Origin: Capsicum annuum
Taxonomy: Eukaryota > Streptophyta > Magnoliopsida > Solanales > Solanaceae
Reading direction: 5' to 3'
Length of the DNA stretch: 64,000 nucleotides
Assembly: GCF_002878395.1 (NCBI RefSeq)
Contig: NC_061118.1
Coordinates: forward strand, 129,815,465-129,879,464
Numbering within the stretch: position 1 is the stretch's first letter; every line of letters begins with the position of its first letter. The notes under the pieces are model-generated. The model worked only from the letters and a program-made list of their open reading frames with translations. It had not been told where the DNA came from and searched no databases. This document shows positions 34,795 through 46,869 of this stretch, in pieces. The translations under genes and the position numbers were made by a program.

Positions 34795-35640
34795 TCAGCC
34801 AAAAAATACATAGAATAAATACAAAGGGAGGGCCTTCAACTCAAAGACATCTGGCTCTTCAATAGACGGTCGAGCAAGAGAAGTGGTTTTATTTTTCAAA
34901 TCTAGATCAAGATTTTTTGGAGCATAGGTGTAAGATCCCCTCCCATACAAAGTACTTACTATCTCATCATATTTCTCAATTCCATCACCATTGATGTCCA
35001 TAAGAACCACTAATAACACCTCGACTCCAAGACTCTCTTTAATAGGCCAAACAACAACATTGTCATAATCATGAATAGTGTCTATCACAGACACTACCCG
35101 CGTATCATTAGGCTGCTTCATTGACTGGAACACATTAAAGACCACCTGCTCATCATTTAGTCTAAACTTTATATGACCCAATTCCATATCAACCAATGTC
35201 TTTCCTATAACTAAGAAGTGTCTACCTAAGATGATAGAGAATTTGAAGTTTACCTCACAGTAAATAATAATGAAATCGACTAGAAATATGAAAGAGTATA
35301 CCTTCACCAATGCATCATAAAGAATATCGACTGTTTGTTTCATAGTGCAGTCATCCATAAATAATTTCATCGATGTCGGTTTGGGTTCCCCCAACCCCAG
35401 CTACTTATAAACCACTAGTGACATCAGATTTATATTGGCTCCCAAGTCATATAAAGCTCTAGAAAAGTTGAAGGATATAATAGTACATGGAATGGTGATA
35501 ACTTCTGGGTCCTCTTTATTCTCTTGAATGATCTGGAAGCAACAAAGCTACAATGGTGCTCATTATCAGTGGGCTCAAAACACATCATTTGCTTCCTAGT
35601 CACCAAATTTTTCATGAACTTTGTTTATCCAGGCATTTGA
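34795..35640 (-). pseudogene. Element E protease and protease-RT linker
   Basis: The longest clean frame of E (34795-35394, 199 codons) starts MGEPKPTSMKLFMDDCTMKQ and includes FSIILGRHFLVIGKTLVDME, IKFRLNDEQVVFN and, near its end, EEPDVFELKALPLYL. These are the post-active-site protease half and linker of Athila-like Pol. The active-site string reads YDLGANINLMSL, with the D-L-G-A codons at 35437-35448, intact but in a different frame from the long ORF start. The preceding linker (35430-35615) includes KNLVTRKQM and HHCSFVASRSF. The catalytic aspartate survives but frames are broken. Confidence 0.7.
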
Positions 35641-37150
35641 TCTAATGCCTCAACAAGAGGAATTCATAGACAATTCCTTCAACATCAACAGGAACTTCTG
35701 ATATTTAACTTTTTTTTATTTCATTTTCAGCCTTTGAGAAAAAGATGGGTGAGGCCTTGTAATAGTCCTCAATATTGGCTCATCAACCTTTCCCTTTCTT
35801 TTATTCTTATCACCAATATGTTTAACACCTGTCAATATTTTAGATTCTTCTATAGGTGTCTCATCAATATCAATCTCATCACCATCATTCATTAGCTCTT
35901 CTACAGAAGACATGGAGGGATCAATAGTGGTTTAACCACTCCGAATGGTAAAGACATGACAATGACTATAATTTTTTTATTTTCCACTATTTTTTAGGAA
36001 GATTTCCAGGTTACCCTGATTCAATGTGGCTAATATTTAGAGAAACTGCTGCTCTAGTTGTTTTATCGTATGACATGTTACTAAACTTGATGGTTTAATC
36101 CTAATATATCCACCTTAATATCCTTAAAATATTACTCCTGAGTATCTTGTCCTTTCACTAATTTGGACAACATTGTTTCCATTCTTGACTCAATATACCG
36201 ATTACTCGATGGAACATATTTATCTCTCTTCTCTTTGTAGTCATTTTTACGCCTCCAATCACCATCACTGTCTCTGCTTTTATCTTGATATTGCTTACCA
36301 TAGTAGTTTCAACCTTGGTTCCCTTGCTCTTTGGCTCGAAAACCAACTACTCCTTGATCTAGATAGTTAACTTCCTTATCTACTTTAGACTTATAAGCTC
36401 TAAAAGTAGACCACTTTCCCGCTACTACATTCACTTTTTAAGAATTTATTATTGAAAACTATTTTGTAAGAAATCTAATCACCATTTTGATTTGTGTACT
36501 TTTTGTTCAACCAAATCATCACCAGCTTTTTAGTCACTAGTAGGTCCAATGGAATATGTACTAGCAGCCCTATAAGCATCTCAGTGTGCCATCCTAGGTT
36601 AGTGACATAAGTCTCATCTAGCATTTTCTGTGCTATCTCTTAATGAAGATGCATAAATGTACATCCAAATATTGTGTTTCCATTTCCCTAGAACTAATAG
36701 TCAGGGATCTGTAGAATATCTCTAGCAAAATTAGACCCAGTATATGTACCATGCTTAACTTTTTTCTGAATCAAATATCTCCTGCAAATTAGACTTAGCA
36801 GGTAACTATCTAAAGTTGTATATTTTATTTTTCAGCTATATCATCCGACAAAAGGAAAGAAATAGTTAAAAAACTGTATAATCAACTTGTTCCAAGTCGT
36901 GATCGAGCCTCTAGAAAGTTCCCCCAACCACAATGATGCTTCTCTGGTCAATGAGAACAAGAACAACCTCAATCTTAATGCTTCTTGATTCATCCCCAGA
37001 ATGGTACACGATGTGCAAATCAGAGTAAAATTAGCAAGATGCACGTTCGCATCATTTATTGATAATTCCAAAAACACACCATTTAAATTCAGCAACTGAA
37101 TCATTGAAGTAGTGATATAGAACTTAGTATTTCAGGGTAAAGCAGGAGGA
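35641..37150 (-). pseudogene. Element E gag
   Basis: The capsid core is clear in the 87-codon frame at 36841-37104: DANVHLANFTLICTSC, EALRLRLFLFSL and GSITTWNKLIIQFFNYFFP, the Athila/Tat gag signature (LRLRLFPFSL..A..WL..L..GSI.TW..L...F...FFP). Toward 35700-36350 the glycine/asparagine-rich middle is frame-shifted and the tail is seen as HVIRQLEQQF, LATLNQGNLEI and FTIRSG, followed by an acidic linker at 35716-35913 (EELMNDGDEIDIDETPIEES). No uninterrupted gag remains. Confidence 0.7.
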
Positions 37151-37657
37151 ATAATGACTTATATCTCAGCAGGATCAACATATCCGATAGCCTCATCTTC
37201 ATTATATGGCGGTAAATACTGATATTTTGGGATTACTCGAGCTCTTCCACTTTGCACTTTATCTCAACCATCATTGAGTGTTACTCAATGATTAGCTACT
37301 AGTCCTGGCCTGGGTAGCTCAACCTACTGATCCAAGAAGGATTTCTCAACCTGTCTTTTCTAGTTAGTAGTTTCTTCTAACATCAACTCTGTCTATCTAT
37401 CAACAATATTCTATGGATCACTAGGATCAGGAGGAGGTACAACATGAGAATCATCCTAAATCAGTTCTAAATTGCCTGCCCATACTAGTTCTCTTATTTA
37501 TGATTAGGCTGTAGCAGTCTTTCTGGTTCAGGATTCAATGAGAGAAAGGGATTGCCTTGACTCCTAGTGTTATTCATACACCTATGTATACCCAACTAAG
37601 AATAGAAAATAAAAATCCAAAACTTCAGCCAATCTAATCAACAATACAACATAGTAT

Positions 37658-37675
37658 TCTTTGGCAACAGTGCCA
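37658..37675 (-). other. Element E primer-binding site (tRNA-Asp type)
   Basis: The plus strand reads tctttggcaacagtgcca, 13 of 18 matching tccccggcaacggcgcca. All five differences are C-to-T or G-to-A on this strand. It lies 5 nt left of the LTR edge. Confidence 0.7.
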
Positions 37676-37680
37676 AAATT

Positions 37681-39210
37681 TGATGTCAATCAAAACTACA
37701 CTTCCAAAGAAGTATATTATATTTGATGTAAAATATAGTAAACTAAACCGGGTTAGGGTCAAACCCACGTGGAATGAATGGAATTATATTTCTAACTTGA
37801 TAAAATTACGGGCAATGCAGAAAAGTAAATGGGGGGATTTGAGACAAACAGTAAACAATCACTAAAGTTGAGTACTTGAGGTTGTAAATAATTAAAGACA
37901 AACACTAGAACTGTGTTCACCCTCACATCTAACTTAGTAAGTTTATCTTGTTCAATTTACCTAACCCACTTCTCTGTATAAAAAGTCTAACAATCTATGT
38001 ATTATCAATCATCTTGTGAACGTATTGATAAATCTCACCCTTCACCTTGTGAGTCTTAGGGTGTCACTTTACTATCAATTTTCCTTAACCCCAGTACAAC
38101 TATTACCTTTTGAATTTTGAGTTTATTTGACAAGGGTTGATAGCCTCAAATAGTGTCATAATCCCCTTTTCCCAAACTCGAACTCCTTTATGAGGATGAC
38201 CTCAAATATAGGCAAGTAACTTTTGTGGTAACTAAGGAAGAAATTAATATAAAAAGGATCATAATACATGTAGCTATAGTAATTTAGATCAATCACCCAC
38301 TTCCTTTATATTGTTAATCTACTAGGGTTCCCACAATCCTAGTTAAGGAAGTTATTCGCTCATGGTTATATAACAATACATAAAAATCAATGAAGAAGAT
38401 ATAGAATTAATTGCCCAAGAATGAAAAGGATAAAATCCAAAATCATTAATTGATTACAAAACCAAAAATCCAAGAACAATGTATCACATAGCAAAGTATG
38501 TAAAAAATTATCAAAAGTGCATAAACTATGATAAAATCACCAAGGGGTGTTCATAGAGTGTCAAAATAACAAAGGAAACCTAACCATATCAAATAGGGAA
38601 AACTATATAAGTAGTGATCATGCCTTTAGCAATTTGTCGTTAGGACTGGTAATGACTCATTGCATGCTTTTGAATCTTATTTCTATCTTTCAAGGTCACA
38701 GATCGTCAAGTTTCCTTATGATTCATAGGTTTCTAGTCATAGTTTCTCCATTGAATTTTCTCTTCTAGGACTTCTGAGTATGTTGTCACGACGATTCTTC
38801 ACTACTGATCATAGTCAGTTCTTACGACTAGTGGTCTCCACTCATTATAATTGGAGCTTCTTTTAACCATCTTCATGAGTTGTAGCTACTATGCTTAGTA
38901 TGGTTTCACACCACGACTCATAGTCCCTCCTTCTAAGTCGTGGTCAATCCTTATCTTTTTCAGCTCATCTTTAGCCACTCATAACAATATGAGTTTGGCC
39001 ATGAGTCATAAGGTGAATTAATTACTCATAGATTGACTAGTACTTCAACTTTTTAGAGCTTTTTCTCCTCTTTTTCAGTCAAACAACAATTTTGACCTAA
39101 TTTACCTGCAATACATATAAAATACACATTATATCTGTTGAAATAACCTAAGTAAATGCATAATTTTACCATTTTATGCATCAAATATGCCATGAAACCA
39201 CAACATATCA
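37681..39210 (-). repeat. Element E 5' LTR (right)
   Basis: 1,530 bp, starting tgatgtcaatc and ending catatca, partner of 27831-29345. U3-end words are partly decayed: tttgtcgttagg, cacgacgatt, cttacgactagtgg, ccacgactcat and taagtcgtgg. Confidence 0.8.
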
Positions 39211-39975
39211 ATATTGAGTTTCTCTTGAAATTCATGGGTCAATTGGGGTCGAGAAAGCATTTCAATTATTAGGACTGTGCGTTATGAGTAAATAAAGTTA
39301 TGGCTAGGAGGCTAGTATAGAATTTCCTACAAGTGTTATTTATAGTGTGTGTGTGTATATGAGTTGGTTGTTGTAAGGATCACATTGAGGTACTTTTTTT
39401 TTTGGTTAATTACATATTGAGGATATCAATTATATCGAATCATGAGAAATGCTTACTAGATTATGCAAAGAAATCTTGTGGCGTTTTGGACTTTGTACAA
39501 CCAACTTAGAAGGATTCCTTTTGGAAGATTTCAGTTGAATAAGGGAAGATATTATGTATTCATGTCTTGCATTCTAATTACTTCTTTAGTGGTTCACCTT
39601 TTTTATATGAGGGGATTCAATAGTATCGAAACACTACTTATTTACGTTAAAAGAATTTCATCTTATGAGGAGTGATTTCTTTGTTTTGATAAGAGTTTTG
39701 AATGAAAAGGAAAAACTTACTTATGAAAAATGTTACTTCTATAGCTAAGTGTCCTAATATAATATTTTTCTCATGAGTTTGATTTTGGAGTATGTGTTAC
39801 TATGCCATAGCTCTTATGTTAAAGAAAATATTGAATGGACAATTAAGTTAAGAAAAGCTTAAGGAACTTGTTCATAAAGAGTTTTGATGTATTCAGATTT
39901 TATCTATGGCTTTGATTTGTGAATTTGAGTTCTTGATAATGTTCTTCATCAGTAGTTATCCAGAGTTTAGTAATG
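39211..39975. other. Unassigned AT-rich spacer left of F
   Basis: It resumes at 46185 once F is removed. A 70-codon plus-strand frame (39463-39675) and a gt microsatellite near 39346-39357 are present. I recognise no family on either strand. Confidence 0.35.
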
Positions 39976-39980
39976 ATTTT
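39976..39980. repeat. Target-site duplication of F, left
   Basis: atttt, matched by atttt at 46180-46184. Support is moderate because the motif is simple and both LTR ends are slightly decayed. Confidence 0.55.
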
Positions 39981-41685
39981 TTACAGTGCCCAAGCACACA
40001 CGCAAGTGTACATGGTCTTATCAAGTAGTAAAGTGACCTTCAAGAAAGGTGGATATCGATCCCACAGGGACTTGTGTCGATAACTATCCAATTCTAGTTT
40101 AAAAATTGAGATAAAGTAACAAAGAAGAGTGTGGAATAATTGTAAACTAAAATAAAGTAAACAATGCATAAATAAAAGTATTGGAACAATCAATGGAGTA
40201 AAACAAAGGGTTAAAGCACTTCGAACAATCATACTATGTCATTGAATTCCATTCGTCAATTTGGTTATCTTAGTTGTTGATTCTTAGGATTAATTGCATG
40301 ATCATGGTCTCCCGACCTCCAATGGTTTTCTTAATTTGGACATTACAACAACATCATTGAGTGGGGATGTACTAATCCAAATAAGTTATTAAAGCTATCA
40401 TCCAAATTTTGAATCGAGTAAGGCATCTAAGTACATCCATATACTTGACGCCAAGTTAAATTCTTTATATTATAAAAGAATAAAAATCATACTTTGTTTA
40501 TTCTCATGTTCTATCTCCCTATTCCCTCTCCCGAGATCAAAAGGTTCACAACATATATATTTTATGGGTGATCAATCTATAAAATAATTAAATTTTAAGA
40601 ATAAACAACCAACCAATAATGATAAGAAAAAATAACCTAAATTAAAGTCAAAACAACAGTACTCATGTTCTTGGATTTAACCCCGGAAAGAGGGGTTTTA
40701 GCCGATAATATTCATAATCACGATCCAAATAATTGAATACATGATATGAAAATTTAAGACTAAATAAAATAATTAAAACCTAATAAAGAAGTAGTAGCAG
40801 CGTCCATGTTAATCTCTAGGTGTCCACCAAACTGTCCGAGTTCCACCAAATTAATCTCACCATTTATATATATTTTAATAGAATAATCACATTACTAGTG
40901 GGATTAGGGATGGCACGTGATCCCGGGATTATTCCCCCAAAAGATTCCCACCAATCCTATTTTTGCGTGGACTTTTGTTATATTAAAAATTCTAAAGGTC
41001 CAAGTTGTGTCGGCAGAATTTTATTTTGTGCATGGATCAGCGATGCGACTCGTCAAGGATCTTGTCAACAAGAGCAACACGACGCGTCGACTCATTGAAA
41101 TTAGCCTCCAAGATTTTTGTTAAGTGTTAAACGTTCCTCCTTTTCCCCATAATTTTTGTAGTGTATTCCAATGAATTTAAAGAATTTTTATCATCAATGT
41201 ATCAATTTATTCAGCTCACAAAGCATCCTACAATATTACACATAACAAATTAGATCATAAAAACACAATATCCTCAATGATAAATCAAAACACAAGCTAA
41301 AATAAGACTAATTTGCACGATCTTCAACTTTATGTTCCGACTCTTGACTTAGTCAAATTGAACTTTTTCCATTACAAACAAGTTATTCCACTCATAATTA
41401 CACCATTAAAGTATTTGGAATAAATTAAACACATTAGAATCCAACGAAACAAACTAAACACACAACTAGTTTAAGCTAGTAAAACTAGTTCTTTGGGTTG
41501 CACTCTAAATAACTCAATTAAGTACCAACTTGTTTGGAAAACACGTTGAACATTGTAATCATGAACTTGGATACTTAAATGATTATTTATATCATATTAA
41601 TATATAAAGCACACATATTATTCTCAAAACAAGGCTAAATAAGCTAGAATAGTAACACTAGAATGCATAAATACACCCATCATCA
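39981..41685 (-). repeat. Element F 3' LTR (left)
   Basis: Aligned with 44463-46179. The start ttacagtgcc corresponds to tgacagtgcc in the partner (terminal G lost); the end is cccatcatca. By eye, about 16 of the first 120 aligned positions differ. A CG-containing cluster is at 41040-41095 (gcgatgcgactcgtc, cacgacgcgtcgactc). Confidence 0.8.
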
Positions 41686-41700
41686 CCACCCCATACTTAA
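41686..41700 (-). other. Element F polypurine tract
   Basis: The minus strand reads TTTAAGTATGGGGTGG directly before the LTR start TGATGATGGG. Confidence 0.6.
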
Positions 41701-43024
41701 ACCCTTGTTTGTACTCGAACAAATCTTTAATCCAAGCATCATAAGTTGAGGATACTCTACACTTACTACTAAATGCAAGACACTCAAGCTAGTACTACAA
41801 TGACTACATAGAATGCAATTTTCTTCACTAAGCATGTTATTTACACAATTGATAGCTCATGAACACTACTCCAAAACGTCCTAGACTAAAGAATTGACTT
41901 ACCTAAGTGGAAAAATTATGATGATAATTCAATCAAGGACACCATGCAAATCACCCACATTCATCAAATGTGTGCCCTCACAACAAGAGAGTTACCCATA
42001 ATCAATCACAATAATGCAATTTATAACATAATGGGTATAAGAATCAAATTATGCTCACTCTCATAATGAATTCACCAATTACACAAAATGAACCATAAGC
42101 TTTCCCTTTGTATAATGCTCCACTAATATCAAAATGATGAACTTAGTATCAATTAGGTCTTTTCTGGGTTGTAATATAGGCTAAGGGATGGGCAGAAACT
42201 ATTTGAGAATAGTGACTAACCACTCTAAGAGCTTTAATACACTACATTATACATTTAAAGCCAATCTCCAACAACAAATTACATTTTTTCCATCCACCCA
42301 TCACCTTTATTATTGCCCCATCTCTTTTAAACATTTTTCTAAACACATGGTGGGCGTATTGTTTATTTATTAAAGATTAAATTTTTCTCATTTTTTACAA
42401 TCATGGGAATATTTCTAATACAATTTACATCACTCATAACCACCACACATCAAATATAAACACCAATAACTTTTACCTTGGGGCATCAATTTCACCTTTT
42501 TCTTCTTTAAATTCTCAAACTCCTTTCTAAATCAATTTTTTATTAAAGCACTCAGGAGCATTTTGGATCAAATTATGGTCTATCAAAGAAGGGATTAGGA
42601 TACATAGGATGCTACCAAGAAAAGGTTAAAGGTTTAATAGGGGTTATCTAGGATAATGCAGAGAGGGTAGGTCAAAAAAGGTATAAAACAAGGTTATCAA
42701 AGAAATGCCTAAATCATGTCTTAAACCCAGACTCTTTACTTCGCTTTAAACACACATCGGGCAAGTTTTAGACATCACATGCGACAAGAAATATAAAAGA
42801 TTTCACACGCATATGGCACATGCTCAACTCAATTGGATAGTAATAGACTCCTAACCAAACAATAGCATTAATTCAAATTTGAGCCTCCAAGTACAAGAGT
42901 CACAAACATGAGCCTAAGAGTCTCAAAAGTAGAAATTTCCACAATCAACATGATTTTACCAGACAAAACACTTACATCATGTAATAAAAACTTGTACCAA
43001 CAAGAATATCTTACATAAAAAAAT
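41701..43024 (-). other. Element F 3' non-coding region
   Basis: Contains the two-part conserved block: cataagctttcc at 42094 and gtaatatagg at 42171, exactly 77 nt apart, followed by ctaagggatggg. No protein domain is readable; the 61-codon plus frame at 42188-42373 is a by-product of this block. Confidence 0.55.
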
Positions 43025-43258
43025 TTAAATTGAGCCTAAAATTAGGAATTTCCCTACCCCCACTTTAAAATCTACTTTGTCCCCAAAGTGACTAAAAAGT
43101 AAGAGATAGAAATATTCGCTGAGGCCTCTAGGCCTAGCTAGTATAATCTTTACATATAAAGGAGGTCTGAGAACCCCACACTCAGTCTTTTCCATGCTCC
43201 TTACCTCAGGTTTCTGGTACTCAGACTTTTCATCAACGTGTGACTTAATCAAAAACAA
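43025..43258 (-). pseudogene. Element F short ORF, function unknown
   Basis: 77-codon minus-strand frame with GLSEYFYLLLFSHFGDKVDF and KVGVGKFLILGS. The FGDKV...GVG ending resembles short tails seen at the end of the non-autonomous Athila-like ORF, but I cannot name a family. It lies between the shared block (43319) and the 3' non-coding region. Confidence 0.35.
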
Positions 43259-43318
43259 AAAACTACATGAAAATAAAAAACTAAAACTAAAAAATAAAAT
43301 ATACCTACTTAACTTTAC

Positions 43319-43364
43319 TTGGTTTTCCTCCTAAGAAACTTCTGATTTAGTGTCACATCATGAC
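43319..43364 (-). other. Conserved block shared by F and D
   Basis: Equivalent of 18494-18539. It is about 160 nt 3' of the acidic ORF stop (43521), as in D where the block is about 105 nt 3' of the acidic piece. Confidence 0.5.
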
Positions 43365-43520
43365 CTAATCATGCTTTTTTCTTCACCTTGAGCATATAAA
43401 TTTTAACACTAATGTTGCATCCATTTTTTTGCCTTGCTTATAGGGTGGTGGAACAAAGATTAAGAAATCGAGTAATGGATGATGCATGATAAACCACTCG
43501 ATCTTGAAGTGAGATGTGCT

Positions 43521-44131
43521 TTAATATTGCTTATCTGGTATAAAATTACGAATATAGGATTCTTGTTCCTCATCTTCACACTCTTCCACTACTTCAGATA
43601 ATTCCATACACAAGACTTCATCTAAACATAATATCAAAACGTGCTTTGAGTGATGACCAATAAATCCCACTTCAAAATTTACACTATCCTTAACATCCTC
43701 GCTCTTTTTCACTTTCTCAATTTCTGTCTCAAAAGAAAGATGACAGTCAAGTGGCTTGGATTCATATGGTGATGGTAGTATCTTCTTAACCTGCTCAACA
43801 ATTTTAGTTTTTGAGTACTTACACTTCCTTGAATTGTCAGCATCATTTTTTTCAATATCTTGGAAAGTGAACTCTGTATCTACCTCCTTAATTGTCTTTG
43901 GAGGTTCTTTATTGAGCTTTGTACCATTCCTCAAAGTGATTGGAATTACTTATTCACTGTCACTTGACAAATAACTTTGAGGTCTGGTATTATGTACCTG
44001 TTGCACTTGCCCTATATGCATCACTAAGTTCTTTACGATAATTTGTTGATGCTCTAAACTGGACACATAACTCTTTATATCTGCTGACAACTGTTCTTGA
44101 TCAGCTAAAATTTATTTCAGCATGTTTTCCA
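43521..44131 (-). pseudogene. Element F gag tail fused to acidic ORF
   Basis: Minus-strand frame open from 44131 except for two stops. It starts MSNLENMLK, a stop, then LADQEQLSADIKSYVSSLE, VKNLVMHIGQVQQVHNTRPQ, DSE, a stop, ITLRNGTKLN. The LExQIGQ..xxxxxRPQ...L.SDTE...ITLRSGK pattern is the conserved C-terminal end of Athila gag. From the methionine at 43934 the next 137 codons are uninterrupted: basic then acidic (VEECEDEEQESYIRN), containing HHSKHVLILCLDEVL. The capsid part and zinc knuckle are absent. The role of the acidic tail is unknown. Confidence 0.6.
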
Positions 44132-44438
44132 AATTGCTCATTTAAAATAAGGCCTGGTAATTCTGAACCTGCAATTGTTGAAACAATGATTGCTGATTGT
44201 AGGCATTCACATAGTATTGCCTTTGATCATGACCATACACATTACTGCTTCAGGGTTGACAACACATATATCTATAGAATGAACACTATTGCCACGAACA
44301 ATACCCCATATAAAATTGTCATCACTCATAAACAATTTATCCCAGGATGTCATGTCAAGAAGTCTGATAAAAACAGAAATAAACTATTTACAACTCAATG
44401 TAGCTAAACTAAAAATAAGATAGTTGTCAATCTATAAG
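44132..44438 (-). other. Element F leader
   Basis: About 300 bp between the primer site and the gag-tail ORF. A 73-codon plus-strand frame here has no recognisable content. The minus strand may hold the decayed start of gag (QQSLFQQLQVQNYQ-like glutamine-rich string near 44150-44195). Confidence 0.35.
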
Positions 44439-44456
44439 TCCCAGACAAAGATGCCA
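44439..44456 (-). other. Element F primer-binding site (tRNA-Asp type)
   Basis: The plus strand reads tcccagacaaagatgcca, 13 of 18 matching tccccggcaacggcgcca, and lies 6 nt left of the LTR. Confidence 0.6.
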
Positions 44457-44462
44457 ATAACT

Positions 44463-46179
44463 TGACAGTGCCTAAGCATACAAGCAAGTGTATGTGGTTT
44501 TATCATGTACTAAAGTGGCCTTCAAGAATGTCGGATATCGATCCAACAAGGACTTGTGTCGGCAACTATCCAATTCTAGTTTAAAAATTAAAATAAATTA
44601 ACCAATAAGAGTATTGAATAATTGTAAACTAAAATATAGTAAACAATGTGTAAATAAAAGTTTTGTAATAATCAATAGAGTAAAACCCGGGTTAAAGCAC
44701 TTCGAACAATCATACTATGTCATTGAATTTCATTCATTAATTTGCTTATCTAGGTTATTCATTCATAGAGTTAATTGCATGATCATGGTCTCCCGACCTC
44801 TAACTGTTTCCTTAATTTGGACATTACAACTATATCATTGAGCGGGGATGTACTAATCCAAATAAGTTATTAAAGGTATCATCCTATATGTGAATCAAGT
44901 AAGGCATCTAAATACATCCCTGTACTAGACCCTAAGTTAAATTCGTTATTTTATAAAAGAATAAAAACCATACTTTGCTTATTCCTATATTGTATCTCCC
45001 TATTCCTTCTCCCAAGATCAAAAGGTTGACAATATATGTATTTTATGGGTGATCAATCCCTAAAATAATTAAATCAAGATAAACAAAAAAAATCAATAAT
45101 GATAAGCAAAATTAAAATAAACTAATCCAAAACAATAGTACTCATGTTCTTTGCTTTAACCCCGAAAAGAGGTTTTTTTGCCGATAATATTCATAATCAC
45201 GATCTAAATAATTGAGTACATGATATGAAAAATAAACACTAAATAAAATAATTAAAACCTAGTAAAGAAGTAGCAGCAGCCTCCATATTAATCTTCAAGT
45301 GTCCATCAAATTATCTGAGTTCCACTGAATTAATATCACCGTATATATATATTTTAATATAACAATCCCAATTATATTGGGATTAGGGATGGTACGTGAT
45401 CCCAAGATTATTCCCACAAAATATTCCCACTAATCTTATTTTTCCATACCTTTTTATTATATTAAATATGGGAAAAATTCCATGCTGTATCGGTAGAATT
45501 GTATTCTGTGCATGGATCAGCGAAGTGAAGCATCAAGGATTTCATCAAAAAGAGCAATAAAATGCACCGACATCACATTGATTAACTGAAATTAGCCTCC
45601 AAGTTTTTTGTTAAGTGTTGAACGTCCCTCTTTTTTCCCATGTTTTTTGTATTGTATTTCCAATAAATTTAAAGCCTTTTTATCATCAATGTACCAGCAT
45701 ATTCATCTTACGAAACCTCCTACAACATCATACACCATAAATTAGAGATCATAACAACACAATATTCTCAATGATAAATCAAAATACAAGCTAAAACAAG
45801 GCTAATTTGTATGATCTTCAACTTTATGTTCTGACTCTTGACTTAGTCAAATTAAAATTTGTCCATTAAAAACAAGTTATTCCACTCATAATTACACCAT
45901 TAAACTATTTGAAATAAATTAAATACATTAGAATCCAACGAAACCAACTAGACACACAACTAGCTCTAGCTAGTAAAACTAGATTTCTGAGTTAAACTCT
46001 AAATGACTCAATTAAGTACAAACTTATTTGGAAAAAACGTTGAACATTGTAAGCACACACTTGGAAACTTAAATTTTTATTTATATCATATTAAAAAATA
46101 AAGCCCACGATTTATTCTCTAAACAAGGCTAAATAAGCTAGAATACTAATACTAGAATGCATAAATACACTCAACATAA
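44463..46179 (-). repeat. Element F 5' LTR (right)
   Basis: 1,717 bp, starting tgacagtgcc; the right end caacataa corresponds to catcatca in the partner. Its CG cluster (45520-45590) is largely decayed compared with the left LTR. Confidence 0.8.
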
Positions 46180-46869
46180 ATTTTTCCAAATTTGATTAAT
46201 GATTTAGGCATTTGTTAGTGACATATAGTGATTTTTTCACTTCTTATATGGGTTGTTTGTTCCTTATTACAATGTGTTTCTTATGTGTGTGGGGTCAAAA
46301 GGATTATTTCTTCTACCAAATTATTAGGAGTTTGGGATCCGATAGCTTTTAATTATTAAAGAGATAGGGTTGTTTGATGGCTTTTCATTAGTGAGGACTT
46401 TGGATAGTTTAATGGTTTTTTATTATTGAGGACATTTTGTGTTTTGGTAGTTTTTTAATATTGAGGGTTGCACGTATTATTCTAATGAGTAGCTTGATTT
46501 TTAGTGTCATTTAGAGATTTCATAATTATCATTTATAGAGTATTACGGTGATTATCAATTGCATCCAAGGGTTGAGTTGTAGGTTTTTTATATTAGGTGG
46601 TTACCTACTGTGCGGAGTGTGGCTTTTAAGGTTTTGTCCAGCTTTGATACTAGTTTTGGGCCTAGTTGTGGTAGCCTAGGGTTGTGGTATATTTTGTATT
46701 TATAATTATAGAATCATCCTTAGAAGGGTTTATTTAGAGTTTTTGACAGGTATATAGGTGATTTATGGGTTCCTTCGCTTTTAGTGGGTCTGAGGATTAT
46801 TTTTGGCCTTGTGGTTTAAGCTAATGTCTTGTGGTGTCTTGGTCCAATTTTGTTTAGACGAGTATATTT
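46180..46869. other. Spacer right of F, with 35-bp tandem repeat
   Basis: Starts with the right target duplication (46180-46184). A degenerate 35-bp repeat occupies 46341-46475. The remaining sequence (46480-46869) reads like sense-oriented retroelement debris but no motif is certain. Confidence 0.4.
46341..46475. repeat. Degenerate tandem repeat, period 35 bp, about 3.8 units
   Basis: Unit starts at 46341 (gatagcttttaattattaaa), 46376 (gatggcttttcattagtgag), 46411 (aatggttttttattattgag) and 46446 (ggtagttttttaatattgag). The best-matching pair is units 2 and 3. Confidence 0.75.

Larger units (their letters stand above)
27831..39210 (-). mobile_element. Element E: Athila-like Ty3/gypsy retrotransposon, longer copy
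   Basis: 11.4-kb minus-strand element with 1.5-kb LTRs, a tRNA-Asp type primer site beside the right LTR and a polypurine tract beside the left. Coding order from the right is gag, protease, RT, RNase H, integrase zinc finger, then an acidic stretch and an extra ORF. The integrase core is missing and the RT active site is mutated, so it is inactive. Flanking 5-mers (tttta left, atatt right) do not match; atatt does occur at 27823-27827, so the target duplication is unresolved. Confidence 0.75.
39981..46179 (-). mobile_element. Element F: non-autonomous Athila-like LTR retrotransposon
   Basis: 6.2-kb minus-strand element: LTRs of 1.7 kb, tRNA-Asp type primer site, polypurine tract, 5-bp target duplication. 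The 2.7-kb interior holds only the tail of a gag gene fused to an acidic ORF, plus conserved non-coding blocks also found in D. There is no protease, RT or integrase. This is the layout of gag-only non-autonomous derivatives that depend on a partner element. Confidence 0.8.
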
